NCBI GenBank assembly: GCA_017544005.1
Contig: JAFYEZ010000037.1
Location: 94,205-158,204 of the forward strand
Direction of reading: 5' to 3'
From: Bacteroidales bacterium
GTDB lineage: Bacteria > Bacteroidota > Bacteroidia > Bacteroidales > UBA932
Length of the DNA: 64,000 bases
In this document: positions 16,984 through 27,637 of the stretch, piece by piece
How positions within the stretch are numbered: the stretch's first letter is position 1
How the letters are laid out: each line of letters begins with the position of its first letter
The notes under the pieces: generated by a model
Database searches by the model: none
What the model saw: only the letters and a program-made list of their open reading frames with translations
Told to the model about the DNA's origin: nothing
Program-made: the position numbers and the translations under genes

Positions 16984-18322
16984 AAGAGGGAGCTTCTCCT
17001 CATCGTTCGGCGTGATCGTGGCCATGGCCGGCTCCGCGGTCGGCCTGGGCAACATGTGGCGCTTCCCCTATCTCGTGGGGGAAAACGGCGGCGCCGCCTT
17101 TATCCTGATCTACCTGATCTTCGTGCTGGTTTTCTGCCTGCCGGTGATGCTGTGCGAGTTCGTGATCGGCCGCCGCGGCGGAGCCAACGCCGTCAAATCG
17201 TTCGCCCTCCTGGCGCCGAAATCCGCCTGGCCGCTGGCCGGCGTGCTGGGCATTCTGGCCGCCATCTTCATCATGGCCTTCTATCCGGTGATTGGCGGAT
17301 GGGGTGTAAATTACCTGGTTAAAGCGCTGAATTTCACCTTCTCCCGCGCGGGTGAAATCGACTATGGTGCCCTGTTCAACAGTTCCGTTTCCTCCACCGT
17401 TCCGCCGCTGATCTACATGGCCATCTTCCTGCTGGCCAGCGTGGCGGTGGTGGCCTTCGGCGTGAAGAACGGTATCGAAAAATGCTCGAAGGTGATGATG
17501 CCGGTGCTCTTCTTCCTGGTGTTGGGCATCGCCATCTATGCAATGTGTCTGCCGGGCGCGGGCGACGGCATCCGCTACCTCTTCCGCCCCGATTTTTCCG
17601 CGGTGACCGGCAAGACCGTGGCGGCCGCCATGGGCCAGGCCTTCTTCTCGCTTTCACTCGGCATGGGCGCGGTCATCACCTACGCCTCGTATGCCGGAAA
17701 GAATACCTCCATCCTGCGGGAGAGCATCGCCACGGTGAGCGCCGACACGGTGTTCGCCATCATTGCCGGCTGTGCCATCATGCCGGCCGTCTTTGCCTTC
17801 GGCTATAGCCCGGAACAGGGCCCCGGCCTGGTCTTCGTGACGCTGCCGGCCCTCTTTGCCGATATGCCGGGCGGCGGCATCATCGCCATCCTCTTCTTTA
17901 TCGCCTTCCTGCTGGCGGCCATCACATCGGCCATCTCGCTGCTGGAGGTGATGGTGGCCTATTTCTCTGAGCGACTGAAGATTTCGCGCGGCTGGACCCT
18001 GGCCATCCTGACCATTTTCCTGCTGGGCCTCTGCACCCTCAGCTCGCTGGCGAACGGCCCGCTCGCGGATCGGAAGATCTTCGGCATGGACCTGATGACC
18101 TTCTTCGACTACACCTCGGCCAACTTCATGATGACCCTCGGCGCGCTGCTGATCGTGCTCTTCGTGGGCTGGAAGATCGGCAAGACGGTCTATGTGGAAG
18201 AACTGACCAACGGCGGCAAGATCCGGGTTCCCCGCTGGCTGCTGGACGGAACTTTCTTCGTGATCAAATATATCGCGCCGCCCGTGATCGTGGCCATCGT
18301 GCTGGTCTCCATTCTCGGGTAG
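16970..18322 (+). CDS. Neurotransmitter:sodium symporter (NSS/SNF) family transporter
   Basis: 450 residues, LeuT-type fold with about 11-12 membrane segments. TM1 carries the family signature GSAVGLGNMWRFPYLVGENGGAAF, which forms part of the Na+ and substrate site; SLGMGAVITYASY corresponds to TM6 of the LeuT fold. LeuT-family bacterial members usually take up amino acids with Na+. I choose the ATG at 16970 (MSASERGS); it lies inside the last 14 bases of folA in another frame, so the gene is part of the thyA-folA operon. The substrate is unknown; the folate context does not by itself indicate one. Confidence 0.93.
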   Translation: MSASERGSFSSSFGVIVAMAGSAVGLGNMWRFPYLVGENGGAAFILIYLIFVLVFCLPVMLCEFVIGRRGGANAVKSFALLAPKSAWPLAGVLGILAAIFIMAFYPVIGGWGVNYLVKALNFTFSRAGEIDYGALFNSSVSSTVPPLIYMAIFLLASVAVVAFGVKNGIEKCSKVMMPVLFFLVLGIAIYAMCLPGAGDGIRYLFRPDFSAVTGKTVAAAMGQAFFSLSLGMGAVITYASYAGKNTSILRESIATVSADTVFAIIAGCAIMPAVFAFGYSPEQGPGLVFVTLPALFADMPGGGIIAILFFIAFLLAAITSAISLLEVMVAYFSERLKISRGWTLAILTIFLLGLCTLSSLANGPLADRKIFGMDLMTFFDYTSANFMMTLGALLIVLFVGWKIGKTVYVEELTNGGKIRVPRWLLDGTFFVIKYIAPPVIVAIVLVSILG

Positions 18323-18334
18323 CGGGAAAATTAC

Positions 18335-18342
18335 TACTTTTG
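18335..18342 (+). promoter_or_regulatory. -7 box TACTTTTG of ychF
   Basis: Exact consensus, 23 bases before the ychF ATG. Confidence 0.6.
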
Positions 18343-18365
18343 CAGGTTGTTAAAACGCGAAAAAC

Positions 18366-19469
18366 ATGTCATTGAAGTGCGGCATCGTCGGCCTTCCCAA
18401 CGTAGGTAAATCGACCCTTTTCAACTGCATCAGCTCCTCCCGTGCGCAGGCGGCCAATTTCCCGTTCTGCACCATCGAACCCAATATCGGCTCCACCACG
18501 GTGCCCGACGAGCGGCTCAATGTGCTGACGGAGATGTGCCACCCCAAGCGCACCATTCCCGCCACGGTGGAAATCGTGGATATCGCGGGCCTGGTGAAGG
18601 GAGCCAGTCAGGGCGAAGGCCTGGGCAATCAGTTCCTGGCCAATATCCGCGAGACCGACGCCATCCTGCATGTGCTGCGCTGTTTTGACGATCCGAACGT
18701 CACCCACGTGGACGGCTCCGTGGACCCGGTCCGCGATAAGGAGGTGATCGATACTGAACTGCAGATCAAGGACCTGGACACGGTTACCAACCGCATAGCC
18801 AAGGTGCAGAAACAGGCGCAGACGGGCGGCGACAAGCAGGCCAAAAAGGCGCTGGAGGTGCTGCTCCGCTACAAGGAGGTGCTCGAGCAGGGCCGCAACG
18901 CCCGCGAGGTCTCCTTCGACACGCCGGACGAGCGCAAGATCGCGCGCGAGTTCTGCCTGCTCACCGACAAGCCGGTGCTCTATGTCTGCAACGTGGACGA
19001 GGCGGCTGCCGCTTCGGGCAATGCCTATGTTGAGGCGGTCCGCCAGGCCGTCGCAGCGGAAAATGCGCAGATTCTGGTGATTTCTGCCAAGATTGAATCC
19101 GAGATTGCGGAGCTGGAAGATCCCGACGAGCGGGCGATGTTCCTCGAGGAGATCGGCCTGAAGGAGTCGGGCGTGGTGCGGCTGATCCAGGCCACCTACG
19201 CGCTGCTCGGGCTGCGCACCTTCTTTACGGCCGGGGCCGACGAATGCCGTGCCTGGACCATCCGGGTGGGCGACAAGGCGCCGCAGGCCGCCGGTGTCAT
19301 CCACACCGATTTTGAAAAAGGGTTCATCCGTGCCGAGGTAATCAAATATGCCGACTTCGTGGAGCTGGGCTCCGAAGCGGCCTGCCGGGCTGCCGGCCGA
19401 CTGGGCAGCGAAGGCAAGGATTATGTGGTGCAGGACGGCGACATCATGCACTTCCTCTTCAATGTCTAG
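18366..19469 (+). CDS. ychF: Redox-regulated ATPase YchF (OLA1 family)
   Basis: Ribosome-associated Obg-family NTPase that prefers ATP. 367 residues. G1 GLPNVGKSTLFN, switch II DIAGLVKGASQGEGLGNQFL, the non-canonical NVDE motif (VCNVDEAA) that replaces NKxD and explains ATP preference, the coiled-coil insertion (DTVTNRIAKVQKQAQ), and the C-terminal TGS domain with GFIRAEVIKYADFVELGSEAACRAAG. The SGNH lipoprotein gene starts one base after the stop. Confidence 0.97.
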   Translation: MSLKCGIVGLPNVGKSTLFNCISSSRAQAANFPFCTIEPNIGSTTVPDERLNVLTEMCHPKRTIPATVEIVDIAGLVKGASQGEGLGNQFLANIRETDAILHVLRCFDDPNVTHVDGSVDPVRDKEVIDTELQIKDLDTVTNRIAKVQKQAQTGGDKQAKKALEVLLRYKEVLEQGRNAREVSFDTPDERKIAREFCLLTDKPVLYVCNVDEAAAASGNAYVEAVRQAVAAENAQILVISAKIESEIAELEDPDERAMFLEEIGLKESGVVRLIQATYALLGLRTFFTAGADECRAWTIRVGDKAPQAAGVIHTDFEKGFIRAEVIKYADFVELGSEAACRAAGRLGSEGKDYVVQDGDIMHFLFNV

Positions 19470-19470
19470 T

Positions 19471-20910
19471 ATGCGACGGATTCTTCTGATGGCTTCGCTG
19501 TTGTTTCCCCTTTGCTGCGGCTGTTCGCGGACCGTTCCGGATCCGGGCATCACGCCGGAGGATTGTGTGCTGCTGGGGGACGATGTGCTGGCGGGTGGCC
19601 TTTGGGCGGAGATCTTCGAGACGACCCACGTCAAGAACCGCGGCGTAGCGGGCGAAGGCATCGCTGAGGTTCGCCGGCGGGCCGACGCCATTGCGGCCGC
19701 GCATCCTAAGAAACTCTTTATCAGCGTAGGAATCAACGATTATGCGCGCCAGACCGAGGTCCTCCGAGAGCAGATGCTGACCCGGGCCAAAGGGACGCGG
19801 CGCAGCATGGCCCGCAGCGCGGGAGGCTATGTGGATCCCGCGATTCTGGAGGCATGGGGTGAAAATCCGATTCTGCGCATCTCCGATTTCCGGGAATTCA
19901 CCGACCGCTTTGTGGGCGAGACAAAGCGGCTCTTCAAGCGGCTCCACCGCATCTCGCCCGAGACCGAGCTCTACTGGGTGACGATGTTCCACCGGGAGTA
20001 CCTGGATCCGTCGGCCATGGCGGCCTCCAAGAAGGCCAACCGCGACCTCACGGAATTTGGTCACCGGAGCGGCCTCTTCAAGACGGTTGACCTTGATTTG
20101 CATATGAGCCAGGCCATCGTGGAGCGGACCTATTCCTACTCGGAAGGCCGTTGGCTGAACGATGCCGGCTACGCCAAACTGGCGGGCCTGCTCGGCTGGC
20201 AGATGGGGCTCAAGACGGCCATGGCGACGACCTCCGCCCGTTTCAGCGAGGCGCAGTTCGAGAGCGTGCGCCACTGGAACGGTTCTTACAATCCGAACGG
20301 CCGGATGGCCGAATACTACTACGACCGCCTCTCGCAGTTCCTCTCGATGCCGCGGGGCAAGGGGGGCGTGGTGCTCTTCGGCGACAGCATGATCGACTTC
20401 GGCCCCTGGGATGAACTCCTGGCAGAGTACCCCGTGCACATGCGCGGCATCGCAGGCGACCAGCTGATGGGCTATACCGCCCGCGTGGACGAGATAGCCT
20501 CACAGAACCCCGCTGCGATCGTTCTTATCGGGGGTTGTAACAATTTAGTTAAGAATCCGGATCTCTCGCCTGAGGCCATTTGGCCCGACTACGAAGCGCT
20601 GCTGAAGGCCCTTCGCGCCGCCCTGCCGGAGGTCCCGCTCTTTGTGGAAAGCATCCTGCCGCTCAACAGAAAGGATGCCGATGAATATGAAGGATTCAAC
20701 GCCCGCGCCGCCGCCCTGAACGAGCGGATTGCGGCCGCGGCCGAACCCTACCATTTCCGCTACCTGGATCTGGCTTCGCTGGTGCGCGACGCCGGGGGCG
20801 ACCTGCGGGACGACCTGACCACCGACGGCTGCCACCTCAACGCGGCGGGCTACCGCATCTGGGCGGACCAGCTGAAGGCGGCGCTCGGAGACGAGTTTAA
20901 ACGTAAGTAA
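19471..20910 (+). CDS. Two-domain SGNH/GDSL hydrolase lipoprotein; first domain degenerate
   Basis: 479 residues. The start MRRILLMASLLFPLCCGC gives a lipobox (CCGC), so the product is probably a lipoprotein. Two SGNH domains lie in tandem. Domain 1 (about 28-245) has GDDV at 36-39 where GDSx is expected, VGIND at 86-90, and Trp228 where the catalytic His of block V should be. Domain 2 (about 298-475) has GDSM at 304-307, GGCNN at 354-358 and DGCH at 452-455, an intact Ser/Asp/His set. SGNH enzymes are esterases or acetylhydrolases of lipids, glycans or peptidoglycan. It begins one base after ychF and is probably cotranscribed. Confidence 0.87.
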   Translation: MRRILLMASLLFPLCCGCSRTVPDPGITPEDCVLLGDDVLAGGLWAEIFETTHVKNRGVAGEGIAEVRRRADAIAAAHPKKLFISVGINDYARQTEVLREQMLTRAKGTRRSMARSAGGYVDPAILEAWGENPILRISDFREFTDRFVGETKRLFKRLHRISPETELYWVTMFHREYLDPSAMAASKKANRDLTEFGHRSGLFKTVDLDLHMSQAIVERTYSYSEGRWLNDAGYAKLAGLLGWQMGLKTAMATTSARFSEAQFESVRHWNGSYNPNGRMAEYYYDRLSQFLSMPRGKGGVVLFGDSMIDFGPWDELLAEYPVHMRGIAGDQLMGYTARVDEIASQNPAAIVLIGGCNNLVKNPDLSPEAIWPDYEALLKALRAALPEVPLFVESILPLNRKDADEYEGFNARAAALNERIAAAAEPYHFRYLDLASLVRDAGGDLRDDLTTDGCHLNAAGYRIWADQLKAALGDEFKRK

Positions 20911-20940
20911 ACGATTATAAACGTAAAGAAACGTAACGAT

Positions 20941-22710
<1,770 letters not shown>

Positions 22711-22742
22711 AAACGCCTCCAGCGCACCCTCCTTGTTTATAA

Positions 22743-22762
22743 GTTGTTAATTATTTAACAAC
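22743..22762. promoter_or_regulatory. Operator-like palindrome upstream of the fimbrial operon
   Basis: Perfect inverted repeat GTTGTTAA-TTAT-TTAACAAC. It covers the position expected for the -33 element of the promoter whose -7 box is at 22778, about 15 bases downstream, so a bound regulator would be expected to affect transcription. It has no adjacent T-tract, so I do not call it a terminator. Confidence 0.5.
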
Positions 22763-22777
22763 ATTGGCTCTTTTTTG

Positions 22778-22785
22778 TACCTTTG
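22778..22785 (+). promoter_or_regulatory. -7 box TACCTTTG of the fimbrial operon
   Basis: Exact TAnnTTTG match. The predicted leader of about 40 bases contains a second inverted repeat, CTATTTG (22799-22805) with CAAATAG (22822-22828), that ends 3 bases before the ATG at 22832. Confidence 0.65.
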
Positions 22786-22831
22786 CCCCGTCAAACGACT
22801 ATTTGGTTTTTCCATTTGAAACAAATAGCGT

Positions 22832-24229
22832 ATGAGAAAACGGGGTAAAATACTACTAACCAGTGCGCTGCTGGTTCTTTCGGCAGCTGCTTTTCCGCTT
22901 CGCGCGGAGACGGCCCGCGCCGTTCGCATCCCCGTTCACTTCCGTATCAACGAGATTCAATACGACCCTTCTTACGCCTCCAACCAGGCGGCGATGGATT
23001 CGGTGTTCCGTCTGATCGAGAGTATCGGGCTGGACCGGATCGAGGGAATTGAGGTAACCGGTTTTTCCTCTCCGGAAGGTGTCTTTGAGTATAACCGCAA
23101 CGTCAGTCTCCACCGCGCCCGCAGCGTGGCGAAGATCTTGCGCGCCCGCTATGCGCCTATTGCTACGCGTGTGCGTGTGGACGCGGGCGGAGAAGCCTGG
23201 GAAGCCCTGCGCGAACGAATCGAGGCTGAGGTGCGGATCACCGCAGCTTCGCGCGATCGGATCCTGCGCATCCTGGATGATAAGACCATTTCCAACGACA
23301 CCCGTAAATGGCGGCTGGCCAACCGCTTGGGCAACGATCCGAAGGTAGGTCCGCTCTATCCCTGGATGCTTCGCAACCACCACCGCAAACTGCGCTACGG
23401 CGTGGTGGTGATGGTCTATGAAAAGGCCCCCGAACAGCCGGATGTCCAGACGGAAGAAAAACCTGTTCCGACGCCCGAGACGGTGGTGGCGGAACCGCAA
23501 CCTGTCAAATCGGATCCCCTCAAATCCCTGCCCGAAACCGTGGTCGGAGCCAGGGACTCAATTCCCGCTCCGGTCGAATCCTTTGCGATCTCGACCGGTA
23601 CCATACCTTCCCTTGTTGAAGACGCTGTCGTAGAGCTTCCGGCCCGGACCATTCGCCCCGTTATCGGTCTGAGTACGAACCTGCTCTACGATGTTACGTA
23701 TATTCCCGGCTATGGCATGACCTCCATCCCGAGCCTCGGGCTGGAGTACTATCCGCTCGTGGGTCACTGGACCTACGGCGTGGATGTGGAGTGGCCCATG
23801 TGGAAACACTGGGACACCCACCGTTTCATGCAGATCCAGAATATCACCCTTTCCGGCCGCCGCTACTTCCGGCCGATGTTCCTCCGCTACGGTGGTCCGT
23901 ATGTCGTGGGCAACCTGAACATGGCCCGCTACGGTATCGGCTTCAACAACAAGGGCTGGCAGGGTGAGGGAATCGGCCTCTCGGCAGGTGCGGGCTACAA
24001 GTGGCTGCTGGGCAAGCGGTTCTACATTGATCTGGGCATCACGGTCGGCGCCTTCTATTCCGCCTACGACCCGTATGTCTATGAAGACAACGCGCTGGGC
24101 TGGTACTACTACGACTATGCCGGCAAGCCGGAGGATTTCGTGCCGCGCAACAACCGCTGGATCTGGGGTGGCCCGACCCGTATCTGGGCCTCCTTCGGAA
24201 TCGATCTTTTTAACAGGAGGGTGAAGTGA
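22832..24229 (+). CDS. OmpA-like/DUF3575 outer-membrane protein, first gene of fimbrial operon
   Basis: 465 residues with signal peptide (LLTSALLVLSAAAFPLRA). The N-terminal half resembles an OmpA-C-like periplasmic domain: VHFRINEIQYDPSYASN and GFSSPEGVFEYNRNVSLHRARSVAKIL. A Pro/Glu/Val-rich linker (about 200-265) joins a DUF3575 barrel beginning GLSTNLLYDVTYIPGYGM and including ALGLEYYP-type and WPMWKHWDTHRFMQIQ strands. In Bacteroidales, DUF3575 genes head fimbrial operons; the protein may anchor or assemble fimbriae at the outer membrane, which is inference. The next gene overlaps its stop by one base. Confidence 0.85.
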   Translation: MRKRGKILLTSALLVLSAAAFPLRAETARAVRIPVHFRINEIQYDPSYASNQAAMDSVFRLIESIGLDRIEGIEVTGFSSPEGVFEYNRNVSLHRARSVAKILRARYAPIATRVRVDAGGEAWEALRERIEAEVRITAASRDRILRILDDKTISNDTRKWRLANRLGNDPKVGPLYPWMLRNHHRKLRYGVVVMVYEKAPEQPDVQTEEKPVPTPETVVAEPQPVKSDPLKSLPETVVGARDSIPAPVESFAISTGTIPSLVEDAVVELPARTIRPVIGLSTNLLYDVTYIPGYGMTSIPSLGLEYYPLVGHWTYGVDVEWPMWKHWDTHRFMQIQNITLSGRRYFRPMFLRYGGPYVVGNLNMARYGIGFNNKGWQGEGIGLSAGAGYKWLLGKRFYIDLGITVGAFYSAYDPYVYEDNALGWYYYDYAGKPEDFVPRNNRWIWGGPTRIWASFGIDLFNRRVK

Positions 24230-25371
24230 TGAACGCATTGAAACGGATCTTCCTCCTCCCGCTGCTGGCGCTGACGGTCGTCTCCTGCACGATCGATCCG
24301 CCGCTGCACCTGCGCGCCACTGCCGAGACCGAAATGGTCCTCGTGACCGACATCACCACCGACCTCTACTGGCAGGCAGACTGGGCAACGCAGTGGCAGT
24401 TCGGCTGGGCCGCCTCCGTGCTGGGCCCGGTGGGCTACACCATGCCGAAGTACGTCCGTATGCACGACTACACCCTCGGTGAGAATTATGAGCCCATCCG
24501 CCACGACTTCTACAACTTCAACGGCACCTACGGCACCACCCACCTCTTCCTGGGCGTCCACAACCTCCTCTTCCACAACCTGGGCTCCGAGGTGGTCCTC
24601 TTCCGTTCGGAAACCGACCTCTCCGACCTCCACGCCTATACCCGCATCATTTCCAGCGGCTTGAAGAGCTCCACGCCGGTGATGACCGCCGCCCAGAAAG
24701 CGGCCGCCGCCACCCGTGCGGACGACATCCAGATTGAGGAACCCGTGGCCCTGGCGCCGGACGACCTCTTCACGGTCTACGACTACCACCGCGAAATCAC
24801 CGACAACCTGGACGACTACGAATTCATAGACGGCAAATACGTCCTCAAGATCCAGGGCGACCTGACCCCGGTGACTTTCATCTACCTGGTGCAGATCAAG
24901 CTGCTCAACAACCTCGGGCGCGTGATCGGCAGCGCCGGCGGTCTGGCCCTGACCGGCATGGCGGACGATGTCAACCTGCCGCAGCGGATGAACAGCACCT
25001 CTACGGTCAGCGTCCCGACGGATCTCTATATCAACCCGGCCGACAACCCCGACCTGTTGGGTGCACGCGTGATGACCTTCGGCATTCCGGGCTGCTGCCC
25101 GACCGATCCCGCCAGCGTGGCGGCCGCACCCTCCGGCAAGCACTATGTGGTGGCAAGCATCAGCTTCGCCACCGGCAAGTATAAGAATATCAGTATCGAT
25201 GTCACGGACCAGGTCCGCGCCCTCCCGATGGGTGGCGTCATTACCCTGGAGGTTGACGTCAACGACTTTCCGCCTGAAGATATCGACCCGCCCATCAGCG
25301 GTGGCGGCGGTTTCGACGCCCTTGTCTCCGGATGGGGCGATATCACGGGTGGCATAACAATTGGAAACTAA
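24229..25371 (+). CDS. DUF5119-type lipoprotein of fimbrial operon
   Basis: 380 residues. Signal and lipobox LLPLLALTVVSC. Following strands (HLRATAETEMVLVTDITTDLYWQADWATQW) and the segment FNGTYGTTHLFLGVHNLLFHNLGSEVVLFRS match the DUF5119 proteins found in Bacteroidales Mfa/Fim clusters. A Gly-rich C-terminus (ISGGGGFDALVSGWGDITGG) follows a PPEDIDPP segment. ATG at 24229 overlaps the previous TGA by one base and has AGGAGG 8 bases upstream, so translation is coupled. Presumed accessory or minor fimbrial component. Confidence 0.78.
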   Translation: MNALKRIFLLPLLALTVVSCTIDPPLHLRATAETEMVLVTDITTDLYWQADWATQWQFGWAASVLGPVGYTMPKYVRMHDYTLGENYEPIRHDFYNFNGTYGTTHLFLGVHNLLFHNLGSEVVLFRSETDLSDLHAYTRIISSGLKSSTPVMTAAQKAAAATRADDIQIEEPVALAPDDLFTVYDYHREITDNLDDYEFIDGKYVLKIQGDLTPVTFIYLVQIKLLNNLGRVIGSAGGLALTGMADDVNLPQRMNSTSTVSVPTDLYINPADNPDLLGARVMTFGIPGCCPTDPASVAAAPSGKHYVVASISFATGKYKNISIDVTDQVRALPMGGVITLEVDVNDFPPEDIDPPISGGGGFDALVSGWGDITGGITIGN

Positions 25372-25414
25372 TTTTTTAATCAACTTATTTATTCACTTTT
25401 CAAAACCAATGCGT

Positions 25415-26545
25415 ATGAAAAAATTTCTGATCCTCGCTGCTACGGTTGCCCTGAGCGCAGCCTGCAGCCACAACTACGAGGTGACCCCCGTCGTGAAAGA
25501 CGCCGGTCAGATCGCTTTCGGTTCCTGGGCAGACAACCTGACCCGCGCCGAGGCCCGCGTACAGGGCACCAACGACTGGCTCGCTGGTGACACCTTTGCT
25601 GTTTATGGTGCTAAGACCGACACCGATCCGGATCCGGATGTGACCACCACCGTTTTCGACGATGTCGTCGTCACCGCTTCCGGCAGCCCCGTTACCTGGG
25701 ACTATGAGAATCACCGTTTCTGGGATTTGAACTGCGAAAGCTACACCTTCTATGCCATCTCCCCCTCTGCAGTGGGAACGGCAGCTACCGTAACGCCTGC
25801 TACGGGTGAAATCACGAGCGCTTCCATCACCTTCGCCGGCAATGACAACGACATCCTCGTTGCAGACAAGAAGGTGGTTCTCAAGGGTAGCGAACCGTAT
25901 TTCAATAACTTTGGTACTGTTCCGTTGACTTTCAACCACATCGCTTCCCTCTTCGACCTCATCGTCAAGAAGACCAACACGATCACCGCAACGGTCGCTG
26001 TCACTGCGGTTAGTCTCACCAACATGGATGCAACGGGTACCTTCTCAGTCAGCGATGCATACAATTCCACCGCTTACAACGGGGCATCCGGACTTGCTCC
26101 GGTCGTGACCTGGAACGTTCCCACTCCGGCTACCGGTACCTATACCAACGCCAGCGGCGTGGGCGGAACGGTGACACTCCCGACCGACGTTACGGGTGTG
26201 GCAACCATCGATGACAGCACCAAAGCAGCTGGCGACACCCTGATCAGAAAACTTGTGATCATGCCGCAGACACTCCGCAACGATGCCAATGTCCAGACGC
26301 TGAACATCACCTACACCATCCAGCCGACCGGCGGTGACCTGACGACAAACACGGTCGCCATCCCGCTCTACGACTTCGACATCAGCCACGACACGGCCAA
26401 CGACGGCACTGCTGTTGACACCCACAAGTTCCTGACCGGTAAGCATTATACCTTCTACGTCACCCTCGACGCACACGCGATCATGTTTACCGCCACCATC
26501 AACGACTGGACGGCACAGCCGGGTTACTACTACCTGATGAACTAA
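25415..26545 (+). CDS. Fimbrillin family lipoprotein (likely major fimbrial subunit)
   Basis: 376 residues from MKKFLILAATVALSAAC, a strong lipobox (ATG at 25409 two codons upstream is an alternative). The fimbrillin pattern is evident: beta-rich, IAFGSWADNLTRAEARV near residue 30-45 with the TRAEA site where type V pilins are cut by an Arg-specific protease, YTFYAISPSAV, PLTFNHIASLFDLIVKK, and a C-terminal HYTFYVTLDAHAIMFTATINDWT strand. Codon use shows more T-ending codons than the neighbours, which may reflect high expression. A 37-base AT-rich leader precedes it. It is probably assembled by donor-strand exchange after cleavage at the Arg (family knowledge). Confidence 0.88.
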   Translation: MKKFLILAATVALSAACSHNYEVTPVVKDAGQIAFGSWADNLTRAEARVQGTNDWLAGDTFAVYGAKTDTDPDPDVTTTVFDDVVVTASGSPVTWDYENHRFWDLNCESYTFYAISPSAVGTAATVTPATGEITSASITFAGNDNDILVADKKVVLKGSEPYFNNFGTVPLTFNHIASLFDLIVKKTNTITATVAVTAVSLTNMDATGTFSVSDAYNSTAYNGASGLAPVVTWNVPTPATGTYTNASGVGGTVTLPTDVTGVATIDDSTKAAGDTLIRKLVIMPQTLRNDANVQTLNITYTIQPTGGDLTTNTVAIPLYDFDISHDTANDGTAVDTHKFLTGKHYTFYVTLDAHAIMFTATINDWTAQPGYYYLMN

Positions 26546-26547
26546 CC

Positions 26548-26566
26548 CATTGGCTTTCATCCAATG
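26548..26566 (+). promoter_or_regulatory. Hairpin sequestering the start codon of the second fimbrillin gene
   Basis: CATTGG (26548-26553), 7-base loop, CCAATG (26561-26566). The last three bases are the ATG of the next gene, so this 6-bp stem would hide its start codon in mRNA. Confidence 0.4.
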
Positions 26567-27622
26567 AAAAACGTCATCATACGCATCGCGGCAATCTTCG
26601 CCGGAGCAGTCCTGGTTACGGGCTGCTTCGGCGAGATCGGCCCGAGGCCTGCGCCTGCCGCTTCGCCGATCCGGTTCGAAGCGGGGACCTCGCCGCTGCT
26701 GCAGGATGACGACACGCGGGTAACCCCGCTCCATCCGGCCTATTTCGAGGCAACCGATGATTTTTCAGTCTTCTCGCTGTACAACAACCAGGAAGCAGAT
26801 CCGGTTTTTGACGGAGCTGTCATCACGTATAATGGCACAGCGTGGAACTACGCCAATCTCTCCGAGGCCAAGGACTGGGCCTGGAACCAGAATGAAGACC
26901 GCTACGACTTCGTCGCCGTTTCTCCCGCCTCGGCGGGCGCTACCCGACTGGTGGGCGCACCGGGCCGTCTGACCGTCACGGCCGATTACGACCTCACGGC
27001 GGACGGCCACGACCTGATGGCGGCCGCCTATTCCCGTACAGGGGAATCGGGCCTGGTGATTAGAACCGCTCCGGTCCCGATGACCTTCAAGCACATGCTG
27101 TCTGCGGTGCGCGTGGATTTCCACAACATTTCCGGTGAAGGAAACTTTACCGTAAACAGCTACTGCTTTAAGAATATCGTCAACCGGTCCACCCTGAAGG
27201 CCACCCTGACCTCCGCCAGCAAAGAGAGTTTCGTTTGGATCAACTCCGAATCGAGCACGGCGGCGGTACGTCAGGAGAATCCCGCTGCGGGAGCGCACAA
27301 TCCGGTCGCTCCCGGCGACTCGCTGATTGGGGCCGGGTTCAACCTGGTGATTCCGCAGCGACTGGACGCAGGGGTAAATCTTCCCGCCCTCGAAATAACC
27401 TACACACCCGCTTCCACCGGAGTTCCGGTGACACCGCCGCTGATCCCGCTTGAGGAGATTCTGCGCTTTGCGGACGATCAGCCGATTCTCGAGTGGAACA
27501 TGGGCGTTGCTTACGTTTATAAAGTATTTATCCGGCTCGACGGCGGCGTTGAAGTCCGCGTCGTGACCACAGAGTGGGATGAGGTGGTCTATGAAACGCC
27601 GGGTATTATGATTCCCGCTTAA
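26564..27622 (+). CDS. Fimbrillin family lipoprotein (minor subunit candidate)
   Basis: 352 residues. Lipobox LVTGC after a hydrophobic signal. A short linker leads to IRFEAGTSPLLQDDDTRVTP, where the TR dipeptide occupies the place of the TRA processing site of the first fimbrillin. Other fimbrillin features are YDFVAVSPASA, PMTFKHMLSAVRVDFHN and the terminal YKVFIRLDGGVEVRVVTTEWDEV. It starts 18 bases after the first fimbrillin, within the hairpin at 26548. GC use is typical of the chromosome, unlike the first fimbrillin. Confidence 0.85.
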   Translation: MKNVIIRIAAIFAGAVLVTGCFGEIGPRPAPAASPIRFEAGTSPLLQDDDTRVTPLHPAYFEATDDFSVFSLYNNQEADPVFDGAVITYNGTAWNYANLSEAKDWAWNQNEDRYDFVAVSPASAGATRLVGAPGRLTVTADYDLTADGHDLMAAAYSRTGESGLVIRTAPVPMTFKHMLSAVRVDFHNISGEGNFTVNSYCFKNIVNRSTLKATLTSASKESFVWINSESSTAAVRQENPAAGAHNPVAPGDSLIGAGFNLVIPQRLDAGVNLPALEITYTPASTGVPVTPPLIPLEEILRFADDQPILEWNMGVAYVYKVFIRLDGGVEVRVVTTEWDEVVYETPGIMIPA

Positions 27623-27637
27623 TTCTTCGGCACAGGA

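Noticed and set aside
19348-19470. N-terminal extension of the SGNH lipoprotein
   Set aside because: Overlaps ychF in another frame and lacks a signal peptide; the ATG at 19471 gives a proper lipobox.
22743-22762. Rho-independent terminator for aspS
   Set aside because: Stem is only 8 bp and AT-rich, and the T-run is 9 bases away; the position over the -33 region favours an operator.
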